A stretch of DNA of 64,000 nt. It comes from Leucobacter sp. OLIS6. Lineage in GTDB: Bacteria > Actinomycetota > Actinomycetes > Actinomycetales > Microbacteriaceae. The DNA lies in contig NZ_MRAV01000014.1 of assembly GCF_002752355.1 (NCBI RefSeq), positions 124,001-188,000 on the forward strand, written 5' to 3'. Position 1 is the first letter of the stretch; every line of letters begins with the position of its first letter. Shown piece by piece: positions 1 to 6,987 of the stretch. The position numbers and the translations under genes were made by a program. Below the pieces are notes generated by a model that had not been told where the DNA came from, ran no database searches, and was given only the letters and a program-made list of their open reading frames with translations.

Positions 1-2
1 TT

Positions 3-614
3 CTCGGCTATGGGATCGATCCGGGAGCGCGCGCGGCCGAGCTGTTCGGGGCGCTCGACGAGGTGCGGCGCTCGCGCCTGCACCGCGCGCAGGAGATGGT
101 GCGCCGGCTTGCACGGGACTACGCGATCTCCTGGGCGGACGTGGTGGGCGACGGCGACGCGCGCACCGTCGGCCGCCCGCACATCGCGGACGCGCTCGTG
201 ACCGCCGGATACTTCGCGGATCGCAGCACCGTGTTCGAGCGCGTGCTGCACCCCGGCTCGCCCTACTACATCGGCACCTACGCCATCGCGACGCTGGACG
301 CGATCCGCATGGTGCGCGAAGCCGGAGGCGCCACCGTGCTCGCGCATCCGGCCGCCACCCGCCAGCGGGGTCCGGTCACGGACGCGGAGCTGCGCCGGCT
401 CGCCGGGGCCGGCCTCTGGGGCATCGAGCTGAGCCACCCCGAGAACCGGGAGAGCTGGCTGCCGCCGCTCGAACGGTCCGCCGCGGCCATCGGTCTCGAG
501 GTCACCGGGGCGAGCGACTACCACGGCGCGGGCAAGGCGAACCGGCTGGGGGAGCGCACCACCGCCGAGGAGGCCGTGGCGCGCCTGCGCGAACGGCTCG
601 CGACTCCGCGCTGA
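3..614 (+). CDS. PHP-domain metal-dependent phosphoesterase, 5' end cut by window edge
   Basis: The coding frame is already open at base 3, so the start lies outside the window and only the last ~203 residues are seen. Visible PHP-type metal-binding motifs are VLAHP, the segment around GIELSHPENRE, and ASDYHG near the C-terminus (Asp-Tyr-His), in the order found in the YciV/RNase AM branch of PHP proteins. Members of that branch hydrolyse nucleotide phosphates or short RNA ends using two or three metal ions. The exact substrate cannot be told from sequence. It is convergent with the DEAD-box helicase gene downstream, and the two share a long perfect hairpin between their stops. Confidence 0.85.
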   Translation, partial: LGYGIDPGARAAELFGALDEVRRSRLHRAQEMVRRLARDYAISWADVVGDGDARTVGRPHIADALVTAGYFADRSTVFERVLHPGSPYYIGTYAIATLDAIRMVREAGGATVLAHPAATRQRGPVTDAELRRLAGAGLWGIELSHPENRESWLPPLERSAAAIGLEVTGASDYHGAGKANRLGERTTAEEAVARLRERLATPR

Positions 615-647
615 GTCACGGGGCCGCGCCGCGGTGCGGCGCTGAGC

Positions 648-707
648 CGCACGAGAAACGGCGGTGAGCCGGTCCCGAAGGCCCGGCTCACCGCCGTTTC
701 TCGTGCG
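648..707. terminator. Bidirectional hairpin between convergent genes
   Basis: A perfect 25-bp inverted repeat has arms at 648-672 and 683-707 and a 10-base loop. It lies between the stop of the PHP gene and the stop of the helicase gene, so it can serve both transcripts. There is no T tract on either side. Confidence 0.8.
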
Positions 708-731
708 TAGGGTCGCGTCCGCGACCCGGTG

Positions 732-2264
732 CTACTCGGCCGAAGGCGCCGCGTCCCCGCCCGCTGACTCGGTCGAGGTCTGCGCCTCGCCGGACGCGGA
801 ACGGCCCGCGCCACCGCGGCGGCGACGACGCCGGCGGCGCGGCGCGGTCGCCTCGCCGGTCTCTTCCGGGGATCCGGGCAGCGGGGCGCCGGGCTCGCCG
901 CCGCCCTCGGAGTCGTGCCCGTGCTGGTCGTGGCCGTGCGCCTCGTGGCGGCCGCGGCCCTGCGGGTTCGCGCTGCGCGTGCGGCTGCGGCTGCGCGTGC
1001 GGGATCCGGCCTCGCCGCGACCCTCGCCCGACTCGGACGAACGGGATCCGCTGCGCGGTGCGCGCTCCTTCACGGGCGTCGCCTTGAGACGGCCCTTGGT
1101 GCCCTCGGGGATCTTCAGATCCTCGAACAGGTGCGGTGACGAGGAGTAGGTCTCGACGGGCTCCGGCACGCCGAAGTCCAGCGCCTTGTTGATGAGCGCC
1201 CACTTGTGCAGGTCGTCCCAGTCGACGAAGGTGACGGCGGTGCCGGTGCGGCCCGCGCGGCCGGTGCGGCCGACGCGGTGCAGGTAGGTCTTCTCGTCGT
1301 CGGGGACCGTGTGGTTGATGACGTGGGTGACGTCGTCGACGTCGATGCCGCGCGCGGCGACGTCGGTCGCGATCAGGATCTCCTTCTTGCCCGCCTTGAA
1401 GGCGGCCATGGCGCGCTCGCGCTGATCCTGGTTGAGATCGCCGTGCACCGATGCGGCATTGAAGCCGCGATCGGTCAGCTCCTCCTGGAGCTTCGCGGCG
1501 GCGCGCTTGGTGCGCATGAAGATGACGGTCTTGCCGCGGCCCTCGGCCTGCAGGATCCGGCCGATCACCTCGTCCTTGTCGAGCGAGTGCGCGCGATAGA
1601 CGATGTGCTCGATGTTGGCCTGCATCTGGCCCTCGTCGGGATCCGTCGCGCGGATGTGGATCGGCTTCGACATGAAGCGGCGCGCGAGGGTGACGATCGT
1701 GCCGGGCATCGTGGCCGAGAACAGCATGGTGTGCCGCGTCGCCGGGGTCTTGGCGAAGAGCTTCTCGATATCGGCGAGGAAGCCGAGATCGAGCATCTTG
1801 TCGGCCTCGTCGAGCACCATCTCGCGCACGTTGCCCAGATTGAGCAGGCGCTGGCTCGCGAGGTCGAGCAGGCGGCCCGGGGTGCCGACGACGATCTGGG
1901 CGCCGGCCTTCAGCTGCTCGATCTGACCCTCGTAGGCCTTGCCGCCGTAGATCGGGACGACGGTGGCCCCGCGGTTCTTCGCGGCCAGTTCGAGATCCTC
2001 GTAGACCTGCACGCACAGCTCGCGGGTCGGAACGACGATCAGGGCCTGCACGCCGGGCTCCGGGTCGGTGCCGATGCGCTGCAGCAGCGGAAGGCCGAAG
2101 CCGAAGGTCTTGCCGGTGCCGGTCTTGGCCTGGCCGATGATGTCCTGGCCCGAGATCGCGAGCGGGATGGTCTGCTCCTGGATGGGGAAGGCGTCGACGA
2201 TGCCTTCCCCTGCGAGCGCGTCGACCATGTCCTGGTCGACGCCGAGTTCGGTGAAAGTGGTCAC
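732..2264 (-). CDS. DEAD-box ATP-dependent RNA helicase
   Basis: About 510 residues. The motifs are in canonical order: Q motif (FPIQEQ), Walker A AKTGTGKT, PTREL, DEAD, SAT, and the C-terminal HRVGRTGRAGR. It should unwind RNA duplexes in ribosome assembly or mRNA turnover, like the RhlE/CsdA/DeaD group. The last ~110 residues are a low-complexity Arg/Ser/Gly/His tail with runs of consecutive arginines, typical of actinobacterial RNA-binding helicase tails. I chose the GTG at 2264 because AGGA lies about 8 bases upstream and the conserved FTELG segment follows; an in-frame ATG at 2324 would add 20 unlikely residues. Confidence 0.93.
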   Translation of the reverse strand: MTTFTELGVDQDMVDALAGEGIVDAFPIQEQTIPLAISGQDIIGQAKTGTGKTFGFGLPLLQRIGTDPEPGVQALIVVPTRELCVQVYEDLELAAKNRGATVVPIYGGKAYEGQIEQLKAGAQIVVGTPGRLLDLASQRLLNLGNVREMVLDEADKMLDLGFLADIEKLFAKTPATRHTMLFSATMPGTIVTLARRFMSKPIHIRATDPDEGQMQANIEHIVYRAHSLDKDEVIGRILQAEGRGKTVIFMRTKRAAAKLQEELTDRGFNAASVHGDLNQDQRERAMAAFKAGKKEILIATDVAARGIDVDDVTHVINHTVPDDEKTYLHRVGRTGRAGRTGTAVTFVDWDDLHKWALINKALDFGVPEPVETYSSSPHLFEDLKIPEGTKGRLKATPVKERAPRSGSRSSESGEGRGEAGSRTRSRSRTRSANPQGRGRHEAHGHDQHGHDSEGGGEPGAPLPGSPEETGEATAPRRRRRRRRGGAGRSASGEAQTSTESAGGDAAPSAE

Positions 2265-2400
2265 GTGCGTCCTGTCTCGTGGGATGTCGGCTCCGCGCTG
2301 ATTCGACTCTTCCGAGCGGAGCACGCTGCCGCTCCGCGGCGGCAGCAGTCTGATTTGCGTACGGCGACCAGTCTATGCCGGGGCCGGGCCCCGACGCCGG

Positions 2401-2406
2401 TACACT
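2401..2406 (+). promoter_or_regulatory. -10 box (TACACT), leaderless type
   Basis: TACACT ends six bases before the GTG start of the ferritin-like gene, and no Shine-Dalgarno sequence is present. This is the spacing expected for a leaderless transcript. Confidence 0.6.
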
Positions 2407-2412
2407 GACGGG

Positions 2413-3132
2413 GTGTTCGAGTGGATCCGTAACCTGCGCAAGTCGTCTGCGCCCGCACGCAAGATGCGTACGCGGAGCGAATCCGACGAGGCGGTGCGCG
2501 TCGAGCTCGCCGAGTTCGCCCCCGGGATCCTGCCGTTCCTCGGCCTGACCGCGTACCTCCAGCTGGAGCTGTACGAGGCGGCGACGCGCGGTGTCTCGGG
2601 CGCTGCGACGCTCGAGGCGAAGGAGGTGCTCGCCCGGGTCGCGGGCCAGACCCTCGCCAAGCACCAGCGCTTCACCGATGAGATCCGGCGCCGCGGCAAG
2701 GAGGCGCACACCGCGATGCAGCCGTACAGCTCGGTGATCGACGCCTACATCGAGCGGATCGATGTCGCCGACTGGCACCAGCACGTGCTGTCGCTCTACC
2801 TCGTCGGCGGTCTGTTCGACGGATTCTTCGCGAGCCTCGCGCAGGGGCTGACCGATCCCTATCGCGGTGAGGCCATCGAGATCCTGGAGGACGACCCGGG
2901 CCGGGTCGCCCTGCGCGAGCTGCTGGCCGCCGAGATCGCCGCGGACCCGAAGCTCGCCAACCGGCTCGCGCTCTGGGGCCGCCGCCTCGTGGGCGACACG
3001 CTGCTGGTCTCCCGGGCGGTGCTCGGGCTGAGCGAGCACCGCGAGTTCATCGCGAGCGAGGTCGAGCCGGTGTTCACCGAACTGATCGCCGATCACATTC
3101 GACGGATGGACCGGCTTGGGCTCACGGCCTGA
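2413..3132 (+). CDS. Ferritin-like fold protein (actinobacterial)
   Basis: This 239-residue, mostly helical protein starts at a GTG preceded by a leaderless-type -10 box. Helices rich in acidic residues, with Glu and His in the pattern of the ferritin-like/MiaE-like superfamily (for example LQLELYEAATRG and the DWHQHVLSLY segment), suggest a four-helix bundle. In actinobacteria this family is annotated only as ferritin-like fold-containing protein. A di-iron centre is plausible but not shown here. It overlaps the start of rlmC by 17 bases and is probably co-transcribed with it. Function is unassigned. Confidence 0.82.
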   Translation: MFEWIRNLRKSSAPARKMRTRSESDEAVRVELAEFAPGILPFLGLTAYLQLELYEAATRGVSGAATLEAKEVLARVAGQTLAKHQRFTDEIRRRGKEAHTAMQPYSSVIDAYIERIDVADWHQHVLSLYLVGGLFDGFFASLAQGLTDPYRGEAIEILEDDPGRVALRELLAAEIAADPKLANRLALWGRRLVGDTLLVSRAVLGLSEHREFIASEVEPVFTELIADHIRRMDRLGLTA

Positions 3133-4342
3133 GCGCACCGGGATCCCGCTCGTCGCGGCCGGTTCGCCGCACGAGGGGCAGCTGCGGTGCCGGTACTTCG
3201 TCGCCGGCGAATGCCGGTCCTGCGCGCTGATCGAGACTCCCTACGACACGCAGCTCGCCGAGAAGCAGGCGCGCTGCGCCGAACTGCTGCCGGACGTGCC
3301 GCACGACGCCTGGTTGCCCGCCTTCACCGCGGGCGATCGCGGCTTCCGCAATCGCGCGAAGCTCGTGGTGGGCGGGCGGCGAGGCCGGGTCACGCTCGGG
3401 ATCCTCGGACCCGACGGTCGCGGCGTCGACCTGCGCGAGTGCGCGATCCAGTCGCCCGGCATCGCCGCGGTGATCCCGCGGCTCGCCTCACTGCTCGACG
3501 GGACCGGGCTGCCGCCCTACTCGGTACCCGAGCGGCGGGGCGAACTCAAGTTCGTGCACGTGACCGAGGCGCCGTCCGGCGAACTGATGCTCCGTTTCGT
3601 GGTGCGCAGCGAGCACGCGCTGCGCACGCTGCGCGGTGCCCGCGAGGCGATCCGCGCCGCCGTGCCGAACGCAGCGGTCATCTCGGTCAACCTGCTGCCC
3701 GAGCACAAGGCGGTGCTCGAGGGCGAGCGCGAGGAGCTGCTGCTGGGATCCTCGCTGCGCATGGGGCTCGGTCCGATCGACCTGCATCTGCTGCCGCAGA
3801 GCTTCTTCCAGACCAACACCGCCGTGGCGCGCGAGCTCTACGCCCAGGTCGCCGCTTGGGTTGCCGAGAGCCGGCCCCGGTCGCTCTGGGACCTCTACTG
3901 CGGGGTCGGCGGCTTCGCGCTGCACTGCGCCGAGGCCGAAGCCGCCGAGGACGCGCCCGCGGCGCGCGAGGTCGTCGGGGTCGAACTGACCGAGGCGGCC
4001 GTGCGCTCCGCCCGCCGGAGCGCACGCGATGCGGGACTCCACGCGCGGTTCATCGCCGCGGATGCCACGGCATTCGCGCTCGACGGCGGGGTCCCCGCCG
4101 GCTCCGAGCCGATGCCGGAGCTCGTCGTCGTGAACCCGCCCCGGCGCGGCATCGGACCGGAGCTCTCCGACTGGCTCGAGCGCTCCGGCATCGCGAACGT
4201 CGTCTACTCGAGCTGCAACCCCGAGTCGCTGGCGCGCGACCTGGAAGCCATGCCGTCCTACGCGGTGCGCGAGGGCCGCCTGTTCGACATGTTCCCGCAC
4301 ACGAAGCACCTCGAGGTCGCCGTCCGCCTCGAGCGCCGCTGA
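3116..4342 (+). CDS. rlmC: 23S rRNA (uracil-C5)-methyltransferase RlmC-type
   Basis: It methylates a uracil of 23S rRNA (U747 in E. coli numbering) using S-adenosylmethionine. Four cysteines near the N-terminus (within CRYFVAGECRSC and the later ARC) match the [4Fe-4S] site of the RlmC/RlmD/TrmA family. Motif I is DLYCGVGGF, motif IV is VVNPPRRGIG, and the catalytic cysteine sits in VVYSSCNPES, about 40 residues from the end. The 408-residue length fits the family. The start is a TTG inside the upstream gene; no ATG or GTG lies in frame before the first cysteine, so the start is moderately certain. Confidence 0.9.
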   Translation: MGSRPERTGIPLVAAGSPHEGQLRCRYFVAGECRSCALIETPYDTQLAEKQARCAELLPDVPHDAWLPAFTAGDRGFRNRAKLVVGGRRGRVTLGILGPDGRGVDLRECAIQSPGIAAVIPRLASLLDGTGLPPYSVPERRGELKFVHVTEAPSGELMLRFVVRSEHALRTLRGAREAIRAAVPNAAVISVNLLPEHKAVLEGEREELLLGSSLRMGLGPIDLHLLPQSFFQTNTAVARELYAQVAAWVAESRPRSLWDLYCGVGGFALHCAEAEAAEDAPAAREVVGVELTEAAVRSARRSARDAGLHARFIAADATAFALDGGVPAGSEPMPELVVVNPPRRGIGPELSDWLERSGIANVVYSSCNPESLARDLEAMPSYAVREGRLFDMFPHTKHLEVAVRLERR

Positions 4343-4347
4343 CCGCC

Positions 4348-5121
4348 TCAGCGCAGGGCGAGCGGAGCGCCGAACGCGGGTGAACCCCAGCGACCCGGGC
4401 GGCGCAGCGGTGCGGAGACCAGATCGACGCCCGCGTCGCCGACCTCCGCCGCGCACACGAGCAGCGACAGAGTGGGGTAGCCGTGCGGGCGATTGTCGCG
4501 GATGATCGCCCGATCGTCCATCGGTCCCAGCTCGGCGCTGCGGGCGAGCAGCGAGATCCAGCGCTCCCGCCACTCCGAGAACGACCCGGACCCGGTCCCG
4601 TCCTCGCGCAGCGCGGAGAACTCCGGCAGCCAGCGGGCGATCCGCGCGGTCGCGCGGTCGTCCACGCCGTCGTGCGCGAGCATGTGGACCCCGGCGGAGA
4701 GCCGCGTCCGTCGGAGACCGGAACCGCCCCACTCGGTCACGCGCGCGCCGGCGGTCGACACCTCGACGAGGTTGAACGCTGCGGTCCCCGGCGGATCGGC
4801 GGGTTCCATCCCTGCGACCGCATCGAGCACGATGCCGCCGCGGGAGGCGAGCGGCGCCGCTCCGCGCGGGCGCACCGTCTCGCCGCGGTTGAGGATCACC
4901 GCGAGCCGCGCCGCCCCGGCGTTCGGGCCGGCGCTCGGACCCACGGCCGCGAGCCACGCGCCGTTCGCGCGGCGGTCCCGCACGCCGACGACGCCGGGCC
5001 GCTCCTCCGGCCACCACTCGCCCGGCGGATCCCACGCGCGCTCCGGATCCTCGTCGCGCACGGCCAGCAGGCGGATCGGCGCGTCCGCGCGCGTCGGGAC
5101 ATCGAGGATCACCGTGCACAT
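4348..5121 (-). CDS. NRDE (TANGO2-like) family protein
   Basis: A 257-residue protein beginning Met-Cys-Thr-Val; Cys2 is the conserved residue of the NRDE/TANGO2 family, which has an Ntn-hydrolase-like N-terminus. The name-giving N-R-D-E motif is changed here to AVRDEDPER, and the conserved WDPPGEWW and GTWL-like (GAWLAA) segments follow. The biochemical role of bacterial members is unknown. I moved the start to the ATG at 5121 because residue 2 must be Cys; a TAGACT -10 box lies 8 bases upstream. It is divergent from coaBC and convergent with rlmC, with only 5 bases between the stops. Confidence 0.85.
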   Translation of the reverse strand: MCTVILDVPTRADAPIRLLAVRDEDPERAWDPPGEWWPEERPGVVGVRDRRANGAWLAAVGPSAGPNAGAARLAVILNRGETVRPRGAAPLASRGGIVLDAVAGMEPADPPGTAAFNLVEVSTAGARVTEWGGSGLRRTRLSAGVHMLAHDGVDDRATARIARWLPEFSALREDGTGSGSFSEWRERWISLLARSAELGPMDDRAIIRDNRPHGYPTLSLLVCAAEVGDAGVDLVSAPLRRPGRWGSPAFGAPLALR

Positions 5122-5129
5122 GGCGACGG

Positions 5130-5135
5130 AGTCTA
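5130..5135 (-). promoter_or_regulatory. -10 box (TAGACT) of the NRDE gene
   Basis: On the minus strand TAGACT is followed by 8 bases and then the ATG. This supports the shorter start and a leaderless transcript. Confidence 0.45.
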
Positions 5136-5147
5136 GCGCGGGATGGA

Positions 5148-6542
5148 ATGATGGCACTCATGAACATCGTTCTCGGAGTCACCGGCGGGATCGCGGCGTA
5201 CAAGGCGGTCCTGCTCGCGAGGCTGCTCGTAGAGGCGGGCCACGAACTGCACGTCGTCCCCACCGAGGCCGCGCTCCGCTTCATCGGCCGGCCGACGTGG
5301 GAGGCCATCAGCCGCCACCCGGTGACCACCTCCGTGCACGAGGACGTCCCCGAGGTGCGCCACGTGGCGCTGGGCCAGCGGGCGGACCTCGTCATCGTCG
5401 CCCCCGCCACCGCGAACACCCTCGCGCGCATGACCGCCGGGCTCGCCGACGACCTCCTCGGCACCACCCTGCTCGCCACCCGCGCGCCCGTGCTCGTGGC
5501 ACCCGCCATGCACACCGAGATGTGGGAACACCCGGCTACGCAGGACAACATCGCGATCCTGCGCTCCCGGGGCGTGCACTTCGCCGGTCCCGAGCGCGGC
5601 CGGCTCACGGGCGCCGACAGCGGGGTCGGACGCATGAGCGAGCCCGAGACGATCCTCGCCCAGGCGCTCGCCCTGCTCGAGGGCGCGGCCGCAGGAGCGT
5701 CCGCACCGCTCGCCGAGGCGCCGGAGCCCGAACGCGGCCCCGCGCCGCCCGCGACCGTCGCCGCGACCGCCGTGCCCGGCCCGGCCGAGCCGGAATCCGA
5801 ACCCGAACCCGAACCCGAACCGCTGCAGGCGACGCCGTCCCGGCACGACCTCGACGAGGTCCGCGTCCTCGTCACCGCCGGCGGAACCCGGGAACCCATC
5901 GACCCGGTCCGATTCATCGGCAACCGATCCAGCGGAAAGCAGGGCGTCGCGCTCGCCGCCGCGGCCGCGGACCGCGGCGCCAAGGTCGTGCTGCTCGCGG
6001 CGAACGTCGAGGCCGCGGTGCTGGCCGACGTCTCGGAGCGCGACGACGTTCGAGTGGTGCCGGTCGGCACCGCGGCCGAGCTCGAGGCCGCCGCCCAGGG
6101 CGCTGCGCCGGGCGCCGACGCGGTGATCATGGCCGCGGCCGTCGCCGACTACCGGGTCGCGGAAGTCTCGGACTCCAAGCTGCGCAAGGAGGATTCCGAT
6201 ACTCCGCCCGTGATCGAACTCGTCGAGAACCCCGACATCCTCGTCGGACTCGTGCGTGCCCGGCACGACGGCCAAGTGATCGTCGGCTTCGCCGCCGAGA
6301 CCGCCGAGGACGCCGACGAACTGCTGGAGCGCGGGCGCCGCAAGCTGGCGCGCAAGGGAGTCGACCTGCTCGCCGTCAACGCGGTCGGCTGGGTGCAGGG
6401 ATTCGAATCGGCCGAGAACGCCGTGCAGGTGCTCGACGCGGACGGTCGGATGGTGCGCGAGATCGGCGGGAGTAAGCGCGAGGTCGCCGAGGCGATCCTC
6501 GACACGGTCGTGGAAGAACTGGCGGCCGCGCGCCGGGAGTGA
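5148..6542 (+). CDS. coaBC: Bifunctional phosphopantothenoylcysteine decarboxylase / phosphopantothenate-cysteine ligase
   Basis: Catalyses two steps of coenzyme A synthesis: joining cysteine to 4'-phosphopantothenate (CoaB) and decarboxylating the product with FMN (CoaC). The N-terminal flavoprotein domain shows GVTGGIAAYK, the catalytic-His segment RHVAL, and PAMHTEMW, the actinobacterial form of the PxMNxxMW motif. The C-terminal ligase domain has VTAGGTREPIDPVR, RSSGKQG and SKLRKED. Between them, at about residues 175-230, is an unusual Ala/Pro/Glu-rich linker with a Pro-Glu repeat. Starts at 5148, 5151 or 5160 are all possible; residues after 5160 (MNIVLG) are the conserved part. Confidence 0.95.
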   Translation: MMALMNIVLGVTGGIAAYKAVLLARLLVEAGHELHVVPTEAALRFIGRPTWEAISRHPVTTSVHEDVPEVRHVALGQRADLVIVAPATANTLARMTAGLADDLLGTTLLATRAPVLVAPAMHTEMWEHPATQDNIAILRSRGVHFAGPERGRLTGADSGVGRMSEPETILAQALALLEGAAAGASAPLAEAPEPERGPAPPATVAATAVPGPAEPESEPEPEPEPLQATPSRHDLDEVRVLVTAGGTREPIDPVRFIGNRSSGKQGVALAAAAADRGAKVVLLAANVEAAVLADVSERDDVRVVPVGTAAELEAAAQGAAPGADAVIMAAAVADYRVAEVSDSKLRKEDSDTPPVIELVENPDILVGLVRARHDGQVIVGFAAETAEDADELLERGRRKLARKGVDLLAVNAVGWVQGFESAENAVQVLDADGRMVREIGGSKREVAEAILDTVVEELAAARRE

Positions 6543-6596
6543 ATCCCATGCGCGCGGCCGCCGGTCGATCGCGCTCGTGAGCGCCGATTCAGAGGG

Positions 6597-6821
6597 TCAG
6601 CTGACGAAGCCGACCTTGCGCCCGGTGTCGCCGCCGATCTCCACGTAGGCGATCGCCGCCGCGGGCACCAGGTACTGGCGGGACTTCGAATCGGTGAAGC
6701 TGACGACGGACTTGCCGCCCTCGAGCGCGGCTTCGACGGCGGCGTGCAGATCGGCCGCCGAAGCGTCGGTCTCGAAGCTGATCTCGCGCGGGGACTGGAT
6801 GATGCCGATGCGAACTTCCAC
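6597..6821 (-). CDS. DUF3107 family protein
   Basis: A 74-residue protein whose sequence (EVRIGIIQSPREI, SFTDSKSRQYLVPA, IAYVEIGG) matches DUF3107, a small family found in actinobacteria. Its function is unknown. The start is a GTG with a perfect AGGAGG five bases upstream, which decides it over an in-frame ATG at 6896. It stands alone between coaBC (convergent) and the acylase gene. The 6822-6987 gap holds only its upstream region. Confidence 0.85.
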   Translation of the reverse strand: MEVRIGIIQSPREISFETDASAADLHAAVEAALEGGKSVVSFTDSKSRQYLVPAAAIAYVEIGGDTGRKVGFVS

Positions 6822-6987
6822 GGGGGCCTCCTGAGTGAGTGGTCTGATGGCTCCGGACCGAGCGACGCTCCGACCGGGCCGCCGGTGCTCGAGCACCGGA
6901 TCTGATCCGAGTCTATGGCGCGCCGCCGGGCCGGTGCCCGGGCGGAAGCCGCCGTTCGCTGTCGGCGCAGGGCCCCTCGCACCCCGC

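Noticed and set aside
688-3138. Long minus-strand frames (up to 816 codons) across the DEAD-box helicase and ferritin-like gene
   Set aside because: They are shadow frames of GC-rich coding DNA. They lack family similarity and are rich in Arg, and they overlap a clear helicase gene over its whole length.
3488-6130. An 880-codon minus-strand frame over rlmC, the NRDE gene and coaBC
   Set aside because: It runs antisense to two well-supported genes and has the Ser/Arg/Ala composition typical of shadow frames.
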